Source: Xestospongia bergquistia
Taxonomy: Eukaryota; Porifera; Demospongiae; Haplosclerida; Petrosiidae
Direction: 5' to 3'
DNA: 64,000 nucleotides
NCBI GenBank assembly: GCA_963965975.1
Contig: OZ014423.1
Coordinates: forward strand, 4,738,301 to 4,802,300
Of the stretch, positions 16,127 to 28,066 are shown one piece after another (position 1 is the stretch's first letter; every line of letters starts with the position of its first letter). Below the pieces are notes generated by a model that had not been told where the DNA came from, did not search any database, and was given only the letters and a program-made list of their open reading frames with translations. A program made the translations under genes and the position numbers.

Positions 16127-19100
16127 CTAATTTTGTAGTTGCTGGAGTTTTTGTGTTAATGTCTTTATGTGCCCAATCTTTGTGACACCAAGGTCTTTGA
16201 GATCATCTCTGGAGAGGTTAAGTAAATGCTCTCCTATTATTTCGTTGTCTTGAAATATCTGACAATAAGATTCTAATCCAATGTCTGATAACCAATTACA
16301 AACATCATCTATAGACCATGCTTTTACTGGAGCAACAATGGGTTGATCAGATACACTACATAGAATGAGAGAAAGAAAGAGAGAGAAACAATAATCTAAA
16401 AATTGTGTATAATACACCAAAGTGAACAAATGCACACACACACACACACACACACGCACGTGCACCTTTCACATTGCGTAGGTGATTCATCCTTCATTTC
16501 TACTGATGGAGGAGGTAACATTATCTCTTCTTTCTCTCCCAGTCCTCCACTGTCCTCAAACTGTGGCACAGGAAGTGGTACATCAAACTCATATTCACCA
16601 TCAGATAAATCCAATGGTGATGGAGGTGGTAAGTCAATATAGTCATCATGATCCTCTATATCCTCATCTTCTGCAAATAATGGTGGCGGTAAGTCAAAAT
16701 GAGGAGGAAGGAGAGTCTCGTCTTCCTGTTCTTCTTCTTTGTTAAAAGATGGAGGTGGAATAGTAAAAGAGAATGCGTTTTCAACATTTATATGCTGGTC
16801 ATCATCTTGAGCTGTTACAAACAGAGGCATTTCTGGAGCTTCTTCTTCGTCAGACTGAGGTGGAGGACAGCTGGGAAGAGGAGGTGGAGGCCTATCATCG
16901 TCACTGTCACTATCTGTCTCATTTTCACTGACAGTCCCTTGTTTAGTTAGTTTAATCAGTTCTCCCATAATATTGTCCAAAAGATCAGCCTGTTCTTTAT
17001 GCATACCTGTTGGATTAACTGGTTCGAGTTCAGTATCACGACTAATTCCTACAGTACTATCAGATGGCGGAAGTACTTCTAGTTTATTTGCAAACTCTGG
17101 AGGTGGAAGATCTACAAATCTGTCTAATTCATCATCTTCTTCATCATTAGATACTTCAAACATAGGAGGTGGTAGATCTATTGGGTCTGGAGGTGGAATA
17201 ACTACTGGTTCTGGAGATGGTTCTGGTGATGGAATATCTAGAGATGCTTCTGGTGGTGGAATATCTACTGGTTCTGGAGATGGCACTAGAGGTGGATTAT
17301 ATATCAGTTCCAGCAATGGTTCTGGAGGTGGAATATCTACTGGTTCTGGTGATGGCACTGGAAGTGGAATATCTACTGATTCTAGAGGTGGAATATCTAT
17401 TGGTTCTGGTGTTAATACTGGAGGTGGAATATCTATTGGTTCTGGTGTTAATACTGGAGGTGGAATATCTATTGGTTCTGGTGTTAATACTGGAGGTGGA
17501 ATATCTATTGGTTCTGATGTTAGTACTGGAGGTGGAATATCTATTGGTTCTGATGTTAGTACTGGAGGTGGAATGTCTATTGGTTCTGGTGTTAGTACTG
17601 GAGGTGGAATGTCTATTGGTTCTGGTGTTAGTACTGGAGGTGGAATGTCTATTGGTTCTGGAATTGAATCATGATCAACTTCATAGGGAAGTGGCAATGG
17701 GAAAGGCTTGTCTTTATCATCATCAGCTGCTATAAGAAATAAAACAAGATTTGAAATAGACAAGAATATTAATAATAAATTTGATTTTTAAAGTTACCTT
17801 TAGTTACTAGTTCTTCTAGTATGTGAGGAGGCGGTGGAGAATATACAACTATGTCCTCTTCTCTCTCCATTTCTTCAAGTAATTCAGCTGGTAGAGGAAG
17901 ATCCTCATAGTCCATTACAACAGACATACAATAGTCATTGGGATCATCAAAAATAGGAGGGGGAAGAAAGATATTATCACTGGCTTCATTTACTTCTTCA
18001 TCTACTGTTTCTTCTTCTGTTGGTAAACTCTTTATCTCTTTGTATGTACTCTGAGGACTCCTATTTGTTTCATCAGCATTGGTAGTTTGTTTCTTTGAGG
18101 CACTAAACTTATCCCTCATTTGTTGCGATGTGATTTGAGGGCTGTCAGAGTGTTGACTGGGTTCTCTTGACTTTAATAGATCTGGTTTCTTTGAATGAAA
18201 TACTGGAGTTTGAGATTTGGCAAGCTTTTCGAACTTATCTTTCAAACTTGATACAGGTGAGTCCGTAGGACTGTCAGAAAGAGACATCTTGATCTGTTCT
18301 GAAACAGGTCCTACTTGTGATGTAGCAATTAATTTATCATCAACTTGAGTCCTAATTACAGGACTTCCTCCTTTTGATACCTTAGGACTAACAACTGTGG
18401 GCGTATTTGATTTGCTAAAAAGGCCAGAGCTTTTCACAACATTGTTTGCTTTCTCTTTCTCAAAGTCTTCCTTTTCTTTGTTGAAACATGAAAACTTGGA
18501 ACTAATAGTAAGAGGACTGGCTCTTTGTTCAGTCATCGGTGACAGTTTTGTTTCCATGGAAACAGGATCAATCCTCTGCTCACTTGTGGGTGAGACTTTA
18601 GAAAAAGACTCAATTTTTTGTTCAAAGGTCTTTGGTAAGTGTTTTGTATGCATTGGTTTGTCTGAAGAGTCAAGAAGTTCTGGAAGTTTAGTGATAGAGG
18701 AGGCAGACCCTGATGAACGAGGAATGGATGATGGTTTAGGTTTTGTAGGTGGAGCGACTTTTTTAGACGTAGGACTATTTTTAGGTGAGGGTATCTTTGA
18801 AGTAGTATCTGATGATTCTAATTTTTTCTGTTTCTGGGGACTCTCAGACTTGCTGGACAATGTCTTCATTGAAGGCAGTTGATCTTGAAGTGAATTGAGT
18901 GAAACATTTTTCTCTGTACATTTGTCTTGCTTAATAGTTTCTCTACTTTTAGGACTTGACTTGGTTATAGTCTCATTCAACAATGATACATCTTCCCAAC
19001 TAGTAAGAGTTTCTGTATATTCCCATCCTTCGTCATCATCATCATTGTTAGAATAATTCTTGTACATAATGTCTGGTACAAGATCTGTACCAATAGGATA

Positions 19101-22100
19101 TTGAAATGAAGTTGAAGATGAATCAGATTTGATCTCATTTTTGCTAGTTGATTCATGACCTACAATCTCTTGACCAGGTTTGTTATCTTTCTTAAGCAAA
19201 GATGAGTTTTGTTTAGCATTCAAAGAAGCACGCTTGTAGTAGTCCTTTGAAGCTTGTCTTAGCTGCTTAGCAAATTCTGACAAAGACTCTTCTTCCTCTT
19301 CTTCCTCCTTCATCTGTTGCTCATACCGAGCTTGCTCTATCATCTGTAGTTCTTCCATTTTGGCTGTTGCTTTGTTATATTTTATAGCAGGAACTGTCAT
19401 GTTCTCTTGGTCATCATGTCTGATACTTGTCTTTGGAGTTGTCTTCTTACTTAAATCATCATTTCTGTTTTTTGGGCTGTTGTTATCAAGCTGTTTTTTT
19501 GAAGAGGATAATTCTGAAATTCTGTTAGTAGATTTTGGATTGATAGCCTCGGATGTATCTTTATCTTGTGATGGACGACTTGTGTTGACTAGTGGAGATT
19601 CAGCTCGACCTTGTTTAATACTGTTAGAAGAGGATGTTTCCTTTTTGTAAGTAGAGGAGGGTTGATAAGAAGATGGTGATTGTTCTGTTGTTGGATTGGT
19701 ATATCTTGATCTCAAATCATTAGGACTAGGAGGTGTGGCTGATGGCAGCTTTGACGTATGAGTTAAAGTAGTCAACATAGATGCACTAATTTTGGGCTTA
19801 CAAGTTACATGGTCCTCCTCATCCTCTGTGTTGCCCTCCTGAGAGGAATCCCAGGCAGCTGGACCAAAATACTGCTGATCGTTCAGAGACTCAGAGTCAG
19901 ATGAGTTATCTTTTTCACATTCCCTGTCGTCATTCTCTTGATATTGATCGTACATGTCAAGGTCATCGCTATTAGCTTCACACAGAGACTGGTCAGTAGC
20001 AGCTGCCAATGTATCGTTATCGTTTGAGGTTTTTTCCTTTCCAATTGGAGTGATGAGTTTAATTTTTAACATGCCAGTTGATCGCTTAATAATACTAACA
20101 ACATCTTCATGTGTACTGTATGTAGTATTAACACCATTTACCTAATGGGAATGTTAAATGTTACAAGTCATTAGGTGATGAGTTTAACACTCTCATTACC
20201 TCTATAATAAAGTCTCCCTTTTCCAAACCAGCTATCTCAGCTGCACCTCCTTTATCAACTCTAGCAACATATTGCAATGCTGGAACTTTGGGGCTTGGCT
20301 TAAACTTTTCAATATTCACAGCTAAGGAGGGGGAGGAAGACAGAAAGAGGTGTAACTCAACATTAACCCTATACCATAATAATAATAATAATAATATATT
20401 GACATTAAGTTTAGTGCTACATATTTGAACAGCTGTTTTGTCATTTAAATCATAAGATCATACAACAACTCAACATATGTTTACAATTGACATACACAAG
20501 CTGTGAAAATAGTCTACTCAATACATGTGTATCTACTATATATATTAAAAACCAGTACTTTTATTATTATACTCATCACTATATCATGCTACATACCTTT
20601 TATACCTCTCATTGCAAATCCAAAACCCTTTTCTGTACGAGATATTTGGACCACCTTGATACCACTTTTTCTGAGAGATGGGGACTGGGTAAAACAAGTT
20701 CTATACTACTATTATGGTCTTACTTTGAGGGTACTTTATCTTCAGTAGTTGCTTTAGTTGTAATTGCCTCTTTTAATGACAAATAATTTTCTTGAAAATT
20801 TAAATTATAATTAGCAAAGTACCTTGGGTTAACTCTTTGATCGCATTTTGTGGAAACCAGCCTCGTTGATCTGTAGTTTTGCCCTCCCAGAAACCACCTT
20901 TTCCAATATACAGAACTATTAATACAAAAATAACAATAATCAAATGATTACCAGTTTACTATCTGACCTTCTACTTCCATGCCTTTTTCTAAAAGTAAAT
21001 CTCCATCTTGTTGTGGTTGTACTGTCATTGTTGCAACATATTTCTTTCCTGGAGTGCAAGGATAGAGCCTTTCTCTCATTTCTAAGGCAGTGTGTGATAC
21101 TGATTGAATGAGTGGAGAGGAAGTATTGCTTGAGGTGGAAGATGTGAGGATAGAGTCAGGTTGATGTGGCTTCTTTCTGTCTGTTGAATAGCGATGGCCA
21201 CCATGTTGAGGAGGTGACTGGTTCATTTTTTTACCTAAAGTGAGATAATGCAGTTGATATTACCATATGTTCTATCAATTTAGTTGGTAATTGCTAGATC
21301 TAATCACCTGTAGGACAGCTTGAGTCAATGTTATCAACTCCTCCAGATCCATAACCCTCACGTTCTCCTCTTCTTCCACTTTTCACTGCAAGAACAGGTG
21401 GAGGAGGCGCTTTATTGCGAGGAAGTGTGGTTGCTTTTTTTGTTCCTTTTGTGGGAGGAGGATTGTGTTTGGGCCTAGCTTCTTGTTGTTCATGCTGTAT
21501 AAAGTAATTTAGATGGTAGTTAGCAGGTTGATGAATGGATAAATGGATGGATGGATGGATGACGAGAAGTAAAGAACAAACAGACAAACTAATTAATCTA
21601 CAATTCGTTGATGCATACCGGGGCTATACTGCTATGTCCCTTGAATAGCTTAGGGATTTGGGTTGTTTTAGGATGTGGTAGAGTACTAGTTGACCCAATA
21701 GGTATTGGAGTATGGCTATCATCAGTAGCAGTAATAGAAGAAGAATGGGAAGGATGACGAGCTTTAGGATTAAAAACGGCTTCACCTTGGACAATATCTA
21801 AAGTTTGTAGTAAATGATAATAATAGTTTAATCCTTACCAATATCAGCATCATTGAAATTTGCTATTTCTTTAGCAAGTTTATGATGACCACATAATATT
21901 GCAATCTATTAAGGTATAAAATAGTTGTACCATCCTAACAACTACATACTTGATTGGGTGGTTGTTTTGAGGCATTGAGAATCCCTCGTTGTGCTCCCCT
22001 CTTCATTAAATGCAATGCAGTCTTCAGCTATACAATGTGTGAATTATAAACAAAAGTATAATTGGTAATTTACTTGGCCATGTTGAGCTGCAACATGTAA

Positions 22101-23529
22101 AGGTGTATTACCAGCTTTGTTTTGTGCATCAATATCAGCACCATACAATAACATTATATCTAACATGTGGTGGTGCCCATGTTTTGCAATCTAGGAATAA
22201 AATATATATTTCAAGAGATAGCTTCAACAGCCAATTCTGGTCTGTTACATACAAAATGATATTCATATGATATTGCTAACCTGGTGAAGTTCTGTCCAAC
22301 CGATACTATCGACAATGCCAATTTGAGCTCTGTGTTTCAAGAGAGCCTCACAAACTGCAATGTCATCACCCATGATGGCAGTATGATAAAGAGGGGTCAA
22401 CCCCTTAGTATCAATATAATTTGGAGACGCTCCCAAGGATAGTAATATCTTCAATAATAAAGGATAGCTGTGTTAACACATTACTAATTTTATTATAAAT
22501 CACCTTCATTGCTTGAGAGTTTCCGCCAATGGCTGCTCTGTGAAGTGGAGTGAGTGCATGACTGCCTCTAAAATCAAGATGTGCTCCTCCTGATAGTAAG
22601 GGTAAAATACACTCAACATGTCCGTTACGACCACAAGCTACTCCTAGTGGTGTATCTGAATGGAGGAATGGTCAACTGTTAAGTTATAAGATATTGAACT
22701 CACTTCCATCTTCCATTATAAAGTTGGAATCCAAACCAGCTTCGAGTATTTTCTCAAGTTTTTTTACAGAGCCAGAGTTAATGTATTCTACTAATTTTTT
22801 TAGATTGGACTGTAAAATGAAATAACATTCATCAAATGATAACACATAGAAACGACATACCTTGGAGTTAGCCTTTGTCAGAGCTTTTTCTGTTAGTACC
22901 ATAGTACCATAGTCTCGTCTCTTATAGCGTAGCTATAGGATAAACCGTACAAATTAGTAAATCTATAATCTATCTCTAGCTATTACCTCAAGACGTGTGA
23001 GTCCCTGTAAGGAGTAATCTGCAAATGGTCGCGTCTCGTCCAGAAACTTACCAACATTGGTACCTCCCATTGAAGGCAAGTAAAGACCATAATTGTTAGC
23101 AACATCAATAGGCAACTCCTAACAGTACAGTATATAAATGGATTGCTCAGAGCAGAGTGATTATTATCTATGCTAATACTAAGTTAATAGTTAATACTGA
23201 GACAACCTATCTACAAATACACCTTTTATATGTGTGTTATGATCATGTACATAGTATTGAATCATGCTGTGCATGATGTAAGCACCATCTGCACTGACAT
23301 TTACTGTGTTTGTATTGACTGTAATAAGTATAACACTAAATGTATGTCTTGTTCAAGTCAAAAAATGATCATATGAGTCTTAGATTTGACAGCTGACCTG
23401 TGGTAACTTATCCAATACAGTTTGCTTAGCATAACGGACTGGGTCTCGGTTGTTGATAATCACTCTTGTTTGAGATTTGAGGTCTGGTATATCAACACGT
23501 ACCAAAATACCAGCACCTTCGTGTTCCAT
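16127..23529 (-). CDS. SHANK: SHANK-family postsynaptic-type scaffold (SPN-ANK-SH3-PDZ-Pro-SAM)
   Basis: Nineteen coding exons, all phase-consistent: 23529-23398, 23118-22987, 22932-22861, 22809-22704, 22655-22504, 22448-22281, 22190-22074, 22027-21950, 21905-21839, 21797-21619, 21494-21308, 21234-20968, 20915-20823, 20769-20724, 20670-20597, 20321-20200, 20141-17798, 17729-16466, 16355-16127; 1942 residues. SHANKs link membrane receptors and GKAP/Homer to actin. Domains: SPN (1-112; IPDL, GKFLDE, YKRRDYG); about six ankyrin repeats (113-341; GLTPLYHTAIMG, GNTPLHVAAQHG); the short link DIVQGEAVF; SH3 (about 521-583; GGFWEG, RGWFP); PDZ (about 602-695; GFGFAMRG, PALQYV, GDFIIEVNG); a long disordered proline-rich region with eight 12-residue repeats and five PPxxF motifs; C-terminal SAM (1868-1942; VCNWLSDIGL, LKDLGVTKIGH). 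Domain order matches vertebrate SHANKs exactly. A 46-bp exon links SH3 to PDZ. A 5'UTR exon ends at 23584. Confidence 0.95.
16436..16455. repeat. (CA/TG)n microsatellite at a SHANK donor
   Basis: A CA dinucleotide run lies 11 bases inside the last SHANK intron (16356-16465, 110 bp). On the gene's strand the donor reads AAAG/GTGCACGTGCG followed by the TG run. The same small intron then has a CT-rich tract at the acceptor side. Confidence 0.85.
17370..17665 (-). repeat. In-frame 36-bp VNTR coding proline repeats in SHANK
   Basis: Eight nearly identical 36-bp units each encode EPIDIPPPVLTP or a one-residue variant (about residues 1468-1565). Degenerate relatives (EPVDIPPPE, SPEPSPEP) continue towards 17160. 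The unit is a multiple of three, so copy-number change keeps the frame. The opposite strand also stays open and yields Gly/Ser-rich shadow frames. Confidence 0.95.
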
Positions 23530-23700
23530 ACTTCACTATAGTAGCATGAGAAATGAGAACATGTTATCCTTTCGTTTGCTTACCTTTTTTGCTTTGAGCC
23601 ACACCCAGTCAGCTAGATGCAAGGTCAAAAAAACAATAATAAACAAATAAAACGCGATCTTTATAAGAACACGAGCTCTTTCCTGCTCCTTTTCAGGATA
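23530..23700 (-). promoter_or_regulatory. SHANK 5'UTR intron and core promoter
   Basis: On the minus strand TATAAAG lies at 23665-23659. A donor AAAAAG/GTAAGC ends a 5'UTR exon at 23584, and an acceptor CTACTATAG ends at 23536, six bases before the ATG. The implied start site is near 23630. Confidence 0.5.
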
Positions 23701-23918
23701 TTACTTAAAACAAAGTCATCAGCCAGATGCAAATTGAAAAAGCATTGTTTTGCTGAATAATGGGCGTTGCTGGTGAGTATAGCAGAATAGCTAGTTTACG
23801 GATGCAATACGGAGATATACGAACATATTTTGACAACTGCATTATATCACATAATTATGATAAAATAAAGGAGTCTATATTACAAATATACAAGTATAGT
23901 GAGTCACTTCTAACCCTA

Positions 23919-26900
23919 TTATGTAATAACTGGTTGCACTGCACCATTGCCATTACTCTGATGATTAGAGGTGCCACCATCATTATTACTCTTGATAGTT
24001 TCCATACAATTTATCCCTTTAGTTACTATACCAAAATCCATTGCCTTATCAGTTAATGATCTCTGACAAGAATCTTCTTGCTCTACAGGAGTCATTTCTA
24101 GTTGTGTCTCCTCTTGAGTATCAGTTCTTTCCTCTTTCTCCATTTTCCCACTAGATGAAGAGGACTCATCACTGGGTACGTCTTGTAATTCAACATCTGA
24201 GATTTGTGTACACAAAGGGAGTGTATTACTATCAAATTCATGAATAAATACTCGACCATCCCAACCACATGTCAAAAGAGAGGAGGAGTCACGTTGCCAT
24301 GACAACCCATGGACAAAATCATTGTGTAGATAACTTGAAAATCTAAAAGATAGTGTGCCCCATAAATATTTAGCTAAGGAAAAACTGACAAGTATATAAA
24401 TTACTATTTATTAAGGATGATACCCTTTTCAAACTTGACCTAGATCAACAAGTTTCATGAAATGCATTATTAAACAACCGGAAACGTCCCAGAATGTCTA
24501 ATCCCAAAATGTCTAATCCCAGAATGTCTAATCCTAGAATGTCTAATCCCATAATGTCTAAAGGTGATAACTGAGGTGTTAATGAATTGATTGTCTAATC
24601 TGAAAAACTATATTTAAAAATCAAATGAAACAACACAGTGTCTAATTGCAGAAATGTATGATTCAATGCTTCTATTCCCATTAGTAAGTTCATCTTTCAG
24701 CAATTTTATTTTCTCTTCTCTTTGAATTACATTTCGTCTTTTAGCTTTGTGCAATCCTCCCGCTTGTAGCTGTAAAATAGTGACTTCAGTAGCTGCTTGT
24801 TCTTTTTAAAAGAGTTCAAGCACTTCATAAAAGTTAGGGTGTGCCTTTCTCGCTATTCTTTTTAACCTATTGTGCCATCCTTCTAAATGATTATTGGTTC
24901 TTGGGCCACTGTGAGCAAAGTAGTTCCACATACATGGTTTAAACTGACCATTCATCCAGTTTTGGTCAAAATAATCTGAGTAGTTCTTCATCTTGTCATC
25001 ATCTGGTATTTCAGTTTTTAATCCATTCCAAGCAACTTGAACAAAATTGGATGGCACAAAAGCAATGGCTGCATTCTTTTGTATAAATTGCCTAATAGAG
25101 CCACCTTCTTTGTACTCTTCCACTCCACACATAAAAAATCAATTATATACATCAATGTGTTCTCGTTGCTGTGGGAGAGGTGGTAGCCGGCTTTGCCGAG
25201 CTCGATACAAGGAAGACTTAAGGCTTGGAAATGTTGGAAGCTTTGAAGTGACATCCTCATCTTCTACCAAATTGGTAGCTAAGTCTACTAATACATCATT
25301 GTAGATGCTAGGAATTGGTGTTTATAGTACTATTATAGTACAAAAGTCTATTGCTCTTGAAATACTCTGTTATATTAACACCTCAGTTATCACCTTTAGA
25401 CATTATGGGATTAGACATTTTGGGATTAGACATTATGGGATTAGACATTTTGGGATTAGACATTCTGGGAATGACTCAAACAACCATTGAAAAAGTGCTT
25501 ATCATTAATATGTCAATTTAAAGAATTTCCCTAATAGATGACTATTGCAATAACTTTAAACAGCATTAAGAATTTAATCTAAGCAAAGGACTATGCTTGC
25601 ATTGAATTGAATGGACAAGTGATCTTACAATGACTTACACAGTACTAGCGGATGGTAGATGGTGTATTTGAAAACTACAGTCATCTGATACTGAGGCAAG
25701 TAGACCTTTAACATTAGGAGAGAACATCAATCTATGGACATTATTCTTGTGAGGATTAATTATCAATAAGGGTTCAGTAATAGATCGTAAATCATGAAAG
25801 AAGATATAACCACCTTCATCACCTATAGAATATATTATTACAATAATAATAACTATATTTTGTTACATTGTTTGTTAGTCTTAAGCAGTATGTACTGCTG
25901 TTTAGTACGTACTAACATTTTAATATGTACTGAAATTTTAGTATGTACTGATGTCTTGGTTGTCTAAAATATATTATAGTATGTTCTACTGTCGAGCTCT
26001 ACAAATATTGTATACAACGTATGACATGTCAATGGGTGAATTTTTTATGTACTTCAACATTTATAAGTAACTCTCAGGCTCAATGCTGTCAAAACAGATT
26101 TACAAGTGAGTCATGATTAATATGATCATGTGACATAATTATACACATACCAGATGCAATGATATTATCTTCTATTTTTGACCAAGAAACAGATTGACAG
26201 TATACATTACGAGGAGCTGGATAATAACAATGAAACAGCACACACACACACACACACACATATACACAATTTCATTGTCTTTAATTACCTTTGATTGTTA
26301 GTGTGACAGGATTTTGTTGACGACTATCCCAAATCTTTAAATTATTATCCTATAAAGACAAAACTCTCATGTTATATAATATCTTATAATTATAAATTAA
26401 GAAAACACACCAAGATGATTATCTTTTGGACTATTAAGTTTTCATATAAAACTTCTATTTTATTTATGTTTGTCATTTTATTTTATTATAAAATTTGATT
26501 GCTTATCTTATCTCATAATTTTGTAAACGATTTCCATTTTTAACCTTTCACTTTGTCAATAAGCTTATAAACAAAGATGCATTATTAAAGAGAAAACTGG
26601 TCTTATCATTTTATAAAATTTTGATTCAATATAACAGACAAACTACTACTTATAATATTATAACTCTCATATATCCAGAGATGATGAACAATAAATACCT
26701 CATTTCCTCTCTTCATATATTTTTCTTATCATACTTAATTTTTATTAGCCAGCTTGTATTTGCAGATGTTAGAGTTTAAATACCTTGATTAATAATATTC
26801 AAGGAGATTAACTCTAGAATAAGCTATTTCACTTTGTATACACATCTATGCCCCTGAACAATTCAGTCTTTGTCAAGCTCCTTGTTAAACTGGCCATCAT

Positions 26901-28066
26901 AGTCTATAGATACTAATTGTTCATTGTCAATTACAATTCTCATCTTTATAATACTGTTAAGTATGTACTAGCTTCTGTTGCCTATAGTTACAGTAATATA
27001 ACACCTAAGAGCTCAAAATGGTATTAATATCAATTATAAGGGAGTCTAGACTCTATACTATTCTCTTTCATGCCATCTTCTTGTAATGTGACCACCTCCT
27101 TGTCCCAATGTATGTAACAACTGACCATGCCAGTAGAAATGAACACATCGCTTTGATGTGGATGGCTATCTACCCCAGTTACCCAACCAATGTGACCTGT
27201 ATAGAATATAACATATAAACATTATATCACTAGTATATTGATTGACCTCTATATCTGACAACTTGTTTAAGAGCGAGGACATCCCATATAATAATCCTTG
27301 ATATCAAATAAAGACAATTCATTATATTTTGTAGTATATTACATTATCACTGTTACATTGTATTAGCATATAAATAACAAAAAAAGTAATGCTAGAAACA
27401 CATGCCATTTACTTTCGTATTCAAAGAAATATCCTTTTCATAAAAAGATTATGGCAAAGTATCCAGTATTACTTTTTTATCCTTTATTCTCCAGTACAAT
27501 TCCTTTAAATAACTATGATATCATACCATCCATCTGCACCAGCACTAATCACACGACCACCATCTTCTTTTCCTTCATTGGTCACACAAAGGTTTAACAC
27601 CATATCATGATGACCGCTTGATAAGGAAGCTGAACTCTCTAATGTGTTGCCAGGAGCGACCACATGCCACACTTCTATGTCCCCACTATCAGCAGCCACT
27701 AACAATTTTAAGTTATTAAACCTAATAATATTAAATTAAAAAGATAACTAATTAAAGAACGTTACCATTTAATATCGCTGATGCCAGTTATTGTGGGCGT
27801 GGCATACATATCAAGATTAGGTATAGTTTGGTAGTGGTGCCAGCTGTCAAAAGACCATAATGCTCCATCCCAAGTGTTACCAGTTAATGAAGATCCTCCT
27901 AATACAAAGCTACCATCTGAACGAAAAATATTTGCAAAATTTAAGCTTTAATTAATAGCTAAATAATTCCTATATTAATAATACTACTAAACAAACAACA
28001 ATAAGAGTATCAATACTGTGTCTTACCCTTTTTACAAGCAACAGCATCAAAATGTTTCCTAAACAT
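23919..28066 (-). CDS. WDR77: Methylosome protein 50 (WD40 partner of PRMT5)
   Basis: Nine exons: 28066-28027, 27916-27766, 27721-27527, 27296-27247, 27196-27126, 26349-26289, 26216-26151, 25822-25639, 24342-23919; 413 residues (human 342). WDR77/MEP50 is the WD40 co-factor that presents substrates such as Sm proteins and histones to PRMT5. Matching segments include DGSFVLGGSSLTG, LLVAADSGDIEVW, GADGW/IIIWDV, GHIGWVTGVDSHPHQSDVF, DNNLKIWDSR, ASVSDDCSF, and the last blade NDFVHGLSWQRDSSSLLTCGWDGRVF. The extra length is a C-terminal Ser/Glu/Thr-rich tail of about 100 residues after the last blade, which human WDR77 lacks. The last intron (24343-25638) contains a MULE-type element in the same orientation. 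The gene shares its promoter with MRPL21 and lies 389 bp upstream of the SHANK start codon. Confidence 0.9.
24472..25485 (-). mobile_element. Internally deleted MULE-type DNA transposon with long TIRs
   Basis: Terminal inverted repeats lie at about 24488-24593 and 25374-25470, each made of tandem AATGTCTAATCCCA-like subrepeats. They share the inner sequence ending GGTGATAACTGAGGTGTTAAT. AAACAACC flanks the element at 24472-24479 and 25478-25485, a plausible 8-bp target duplication, giving an element of about 998 bp. On the minus strand about 25290-25144 reads like the linker of FLYWCH/MULE transposases (SSLYRARQSRLPPLP). 25132-24806 encodes a transposase C-terminus (SGPRTNNHLEGWHNRLKR). The catalytic middle is absent and a stop separates the two parts, so this copy is non-autonomous. 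It sits inside the last WDR77 intron. Confidence 0.8.
24806..25132 (-). pseudogene. MULE transposase C-terminal fragment
   Basis: A 108-codon open frame ending near the left TIR. FVPSNFVQVAWNGLK, YFDQNWM and RTNNHLEGWHNRL are characteristic of the C-terminal part of animal MULE transposases. The DDE catalytic region and zinc finger are missing, so it should not be active. Confidence 0.75.
26239..26262. repeat. (CA)n microsatellite in WDR77 intron 6
   Basis: A short CA run just upstream (on the minus strand) of the exon at 26216-26151. Confidence 0.85.

Noticed and set aside
16973..17735. Plus-strand Gly/Ser-rich and Val/Leu/Glu-rich open frames of 170-233 codons
   Set aside because: Antisense shadows of the SHANK proline-rich exon, kept open by the 36-bp repeat.
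18397..19650. Plus-strand open frames of 96-161 codons
   Set aside because: They lie opposite the large SHANK exon (20141-17798), have no start context, splice support or domain, and reflect Ser/Lys codon bias on the other strand.
23760..24056. Plus-strand 98-codon open frame starting MGVAGEYSRIASL
   Set aside because: It starts between SHANK and WDR77 but runs into the WDR77 last exon on the opposite strand and turns into hydrophobic AT-driven sequence; no family resemblance. A small unknown gene is not excluded.
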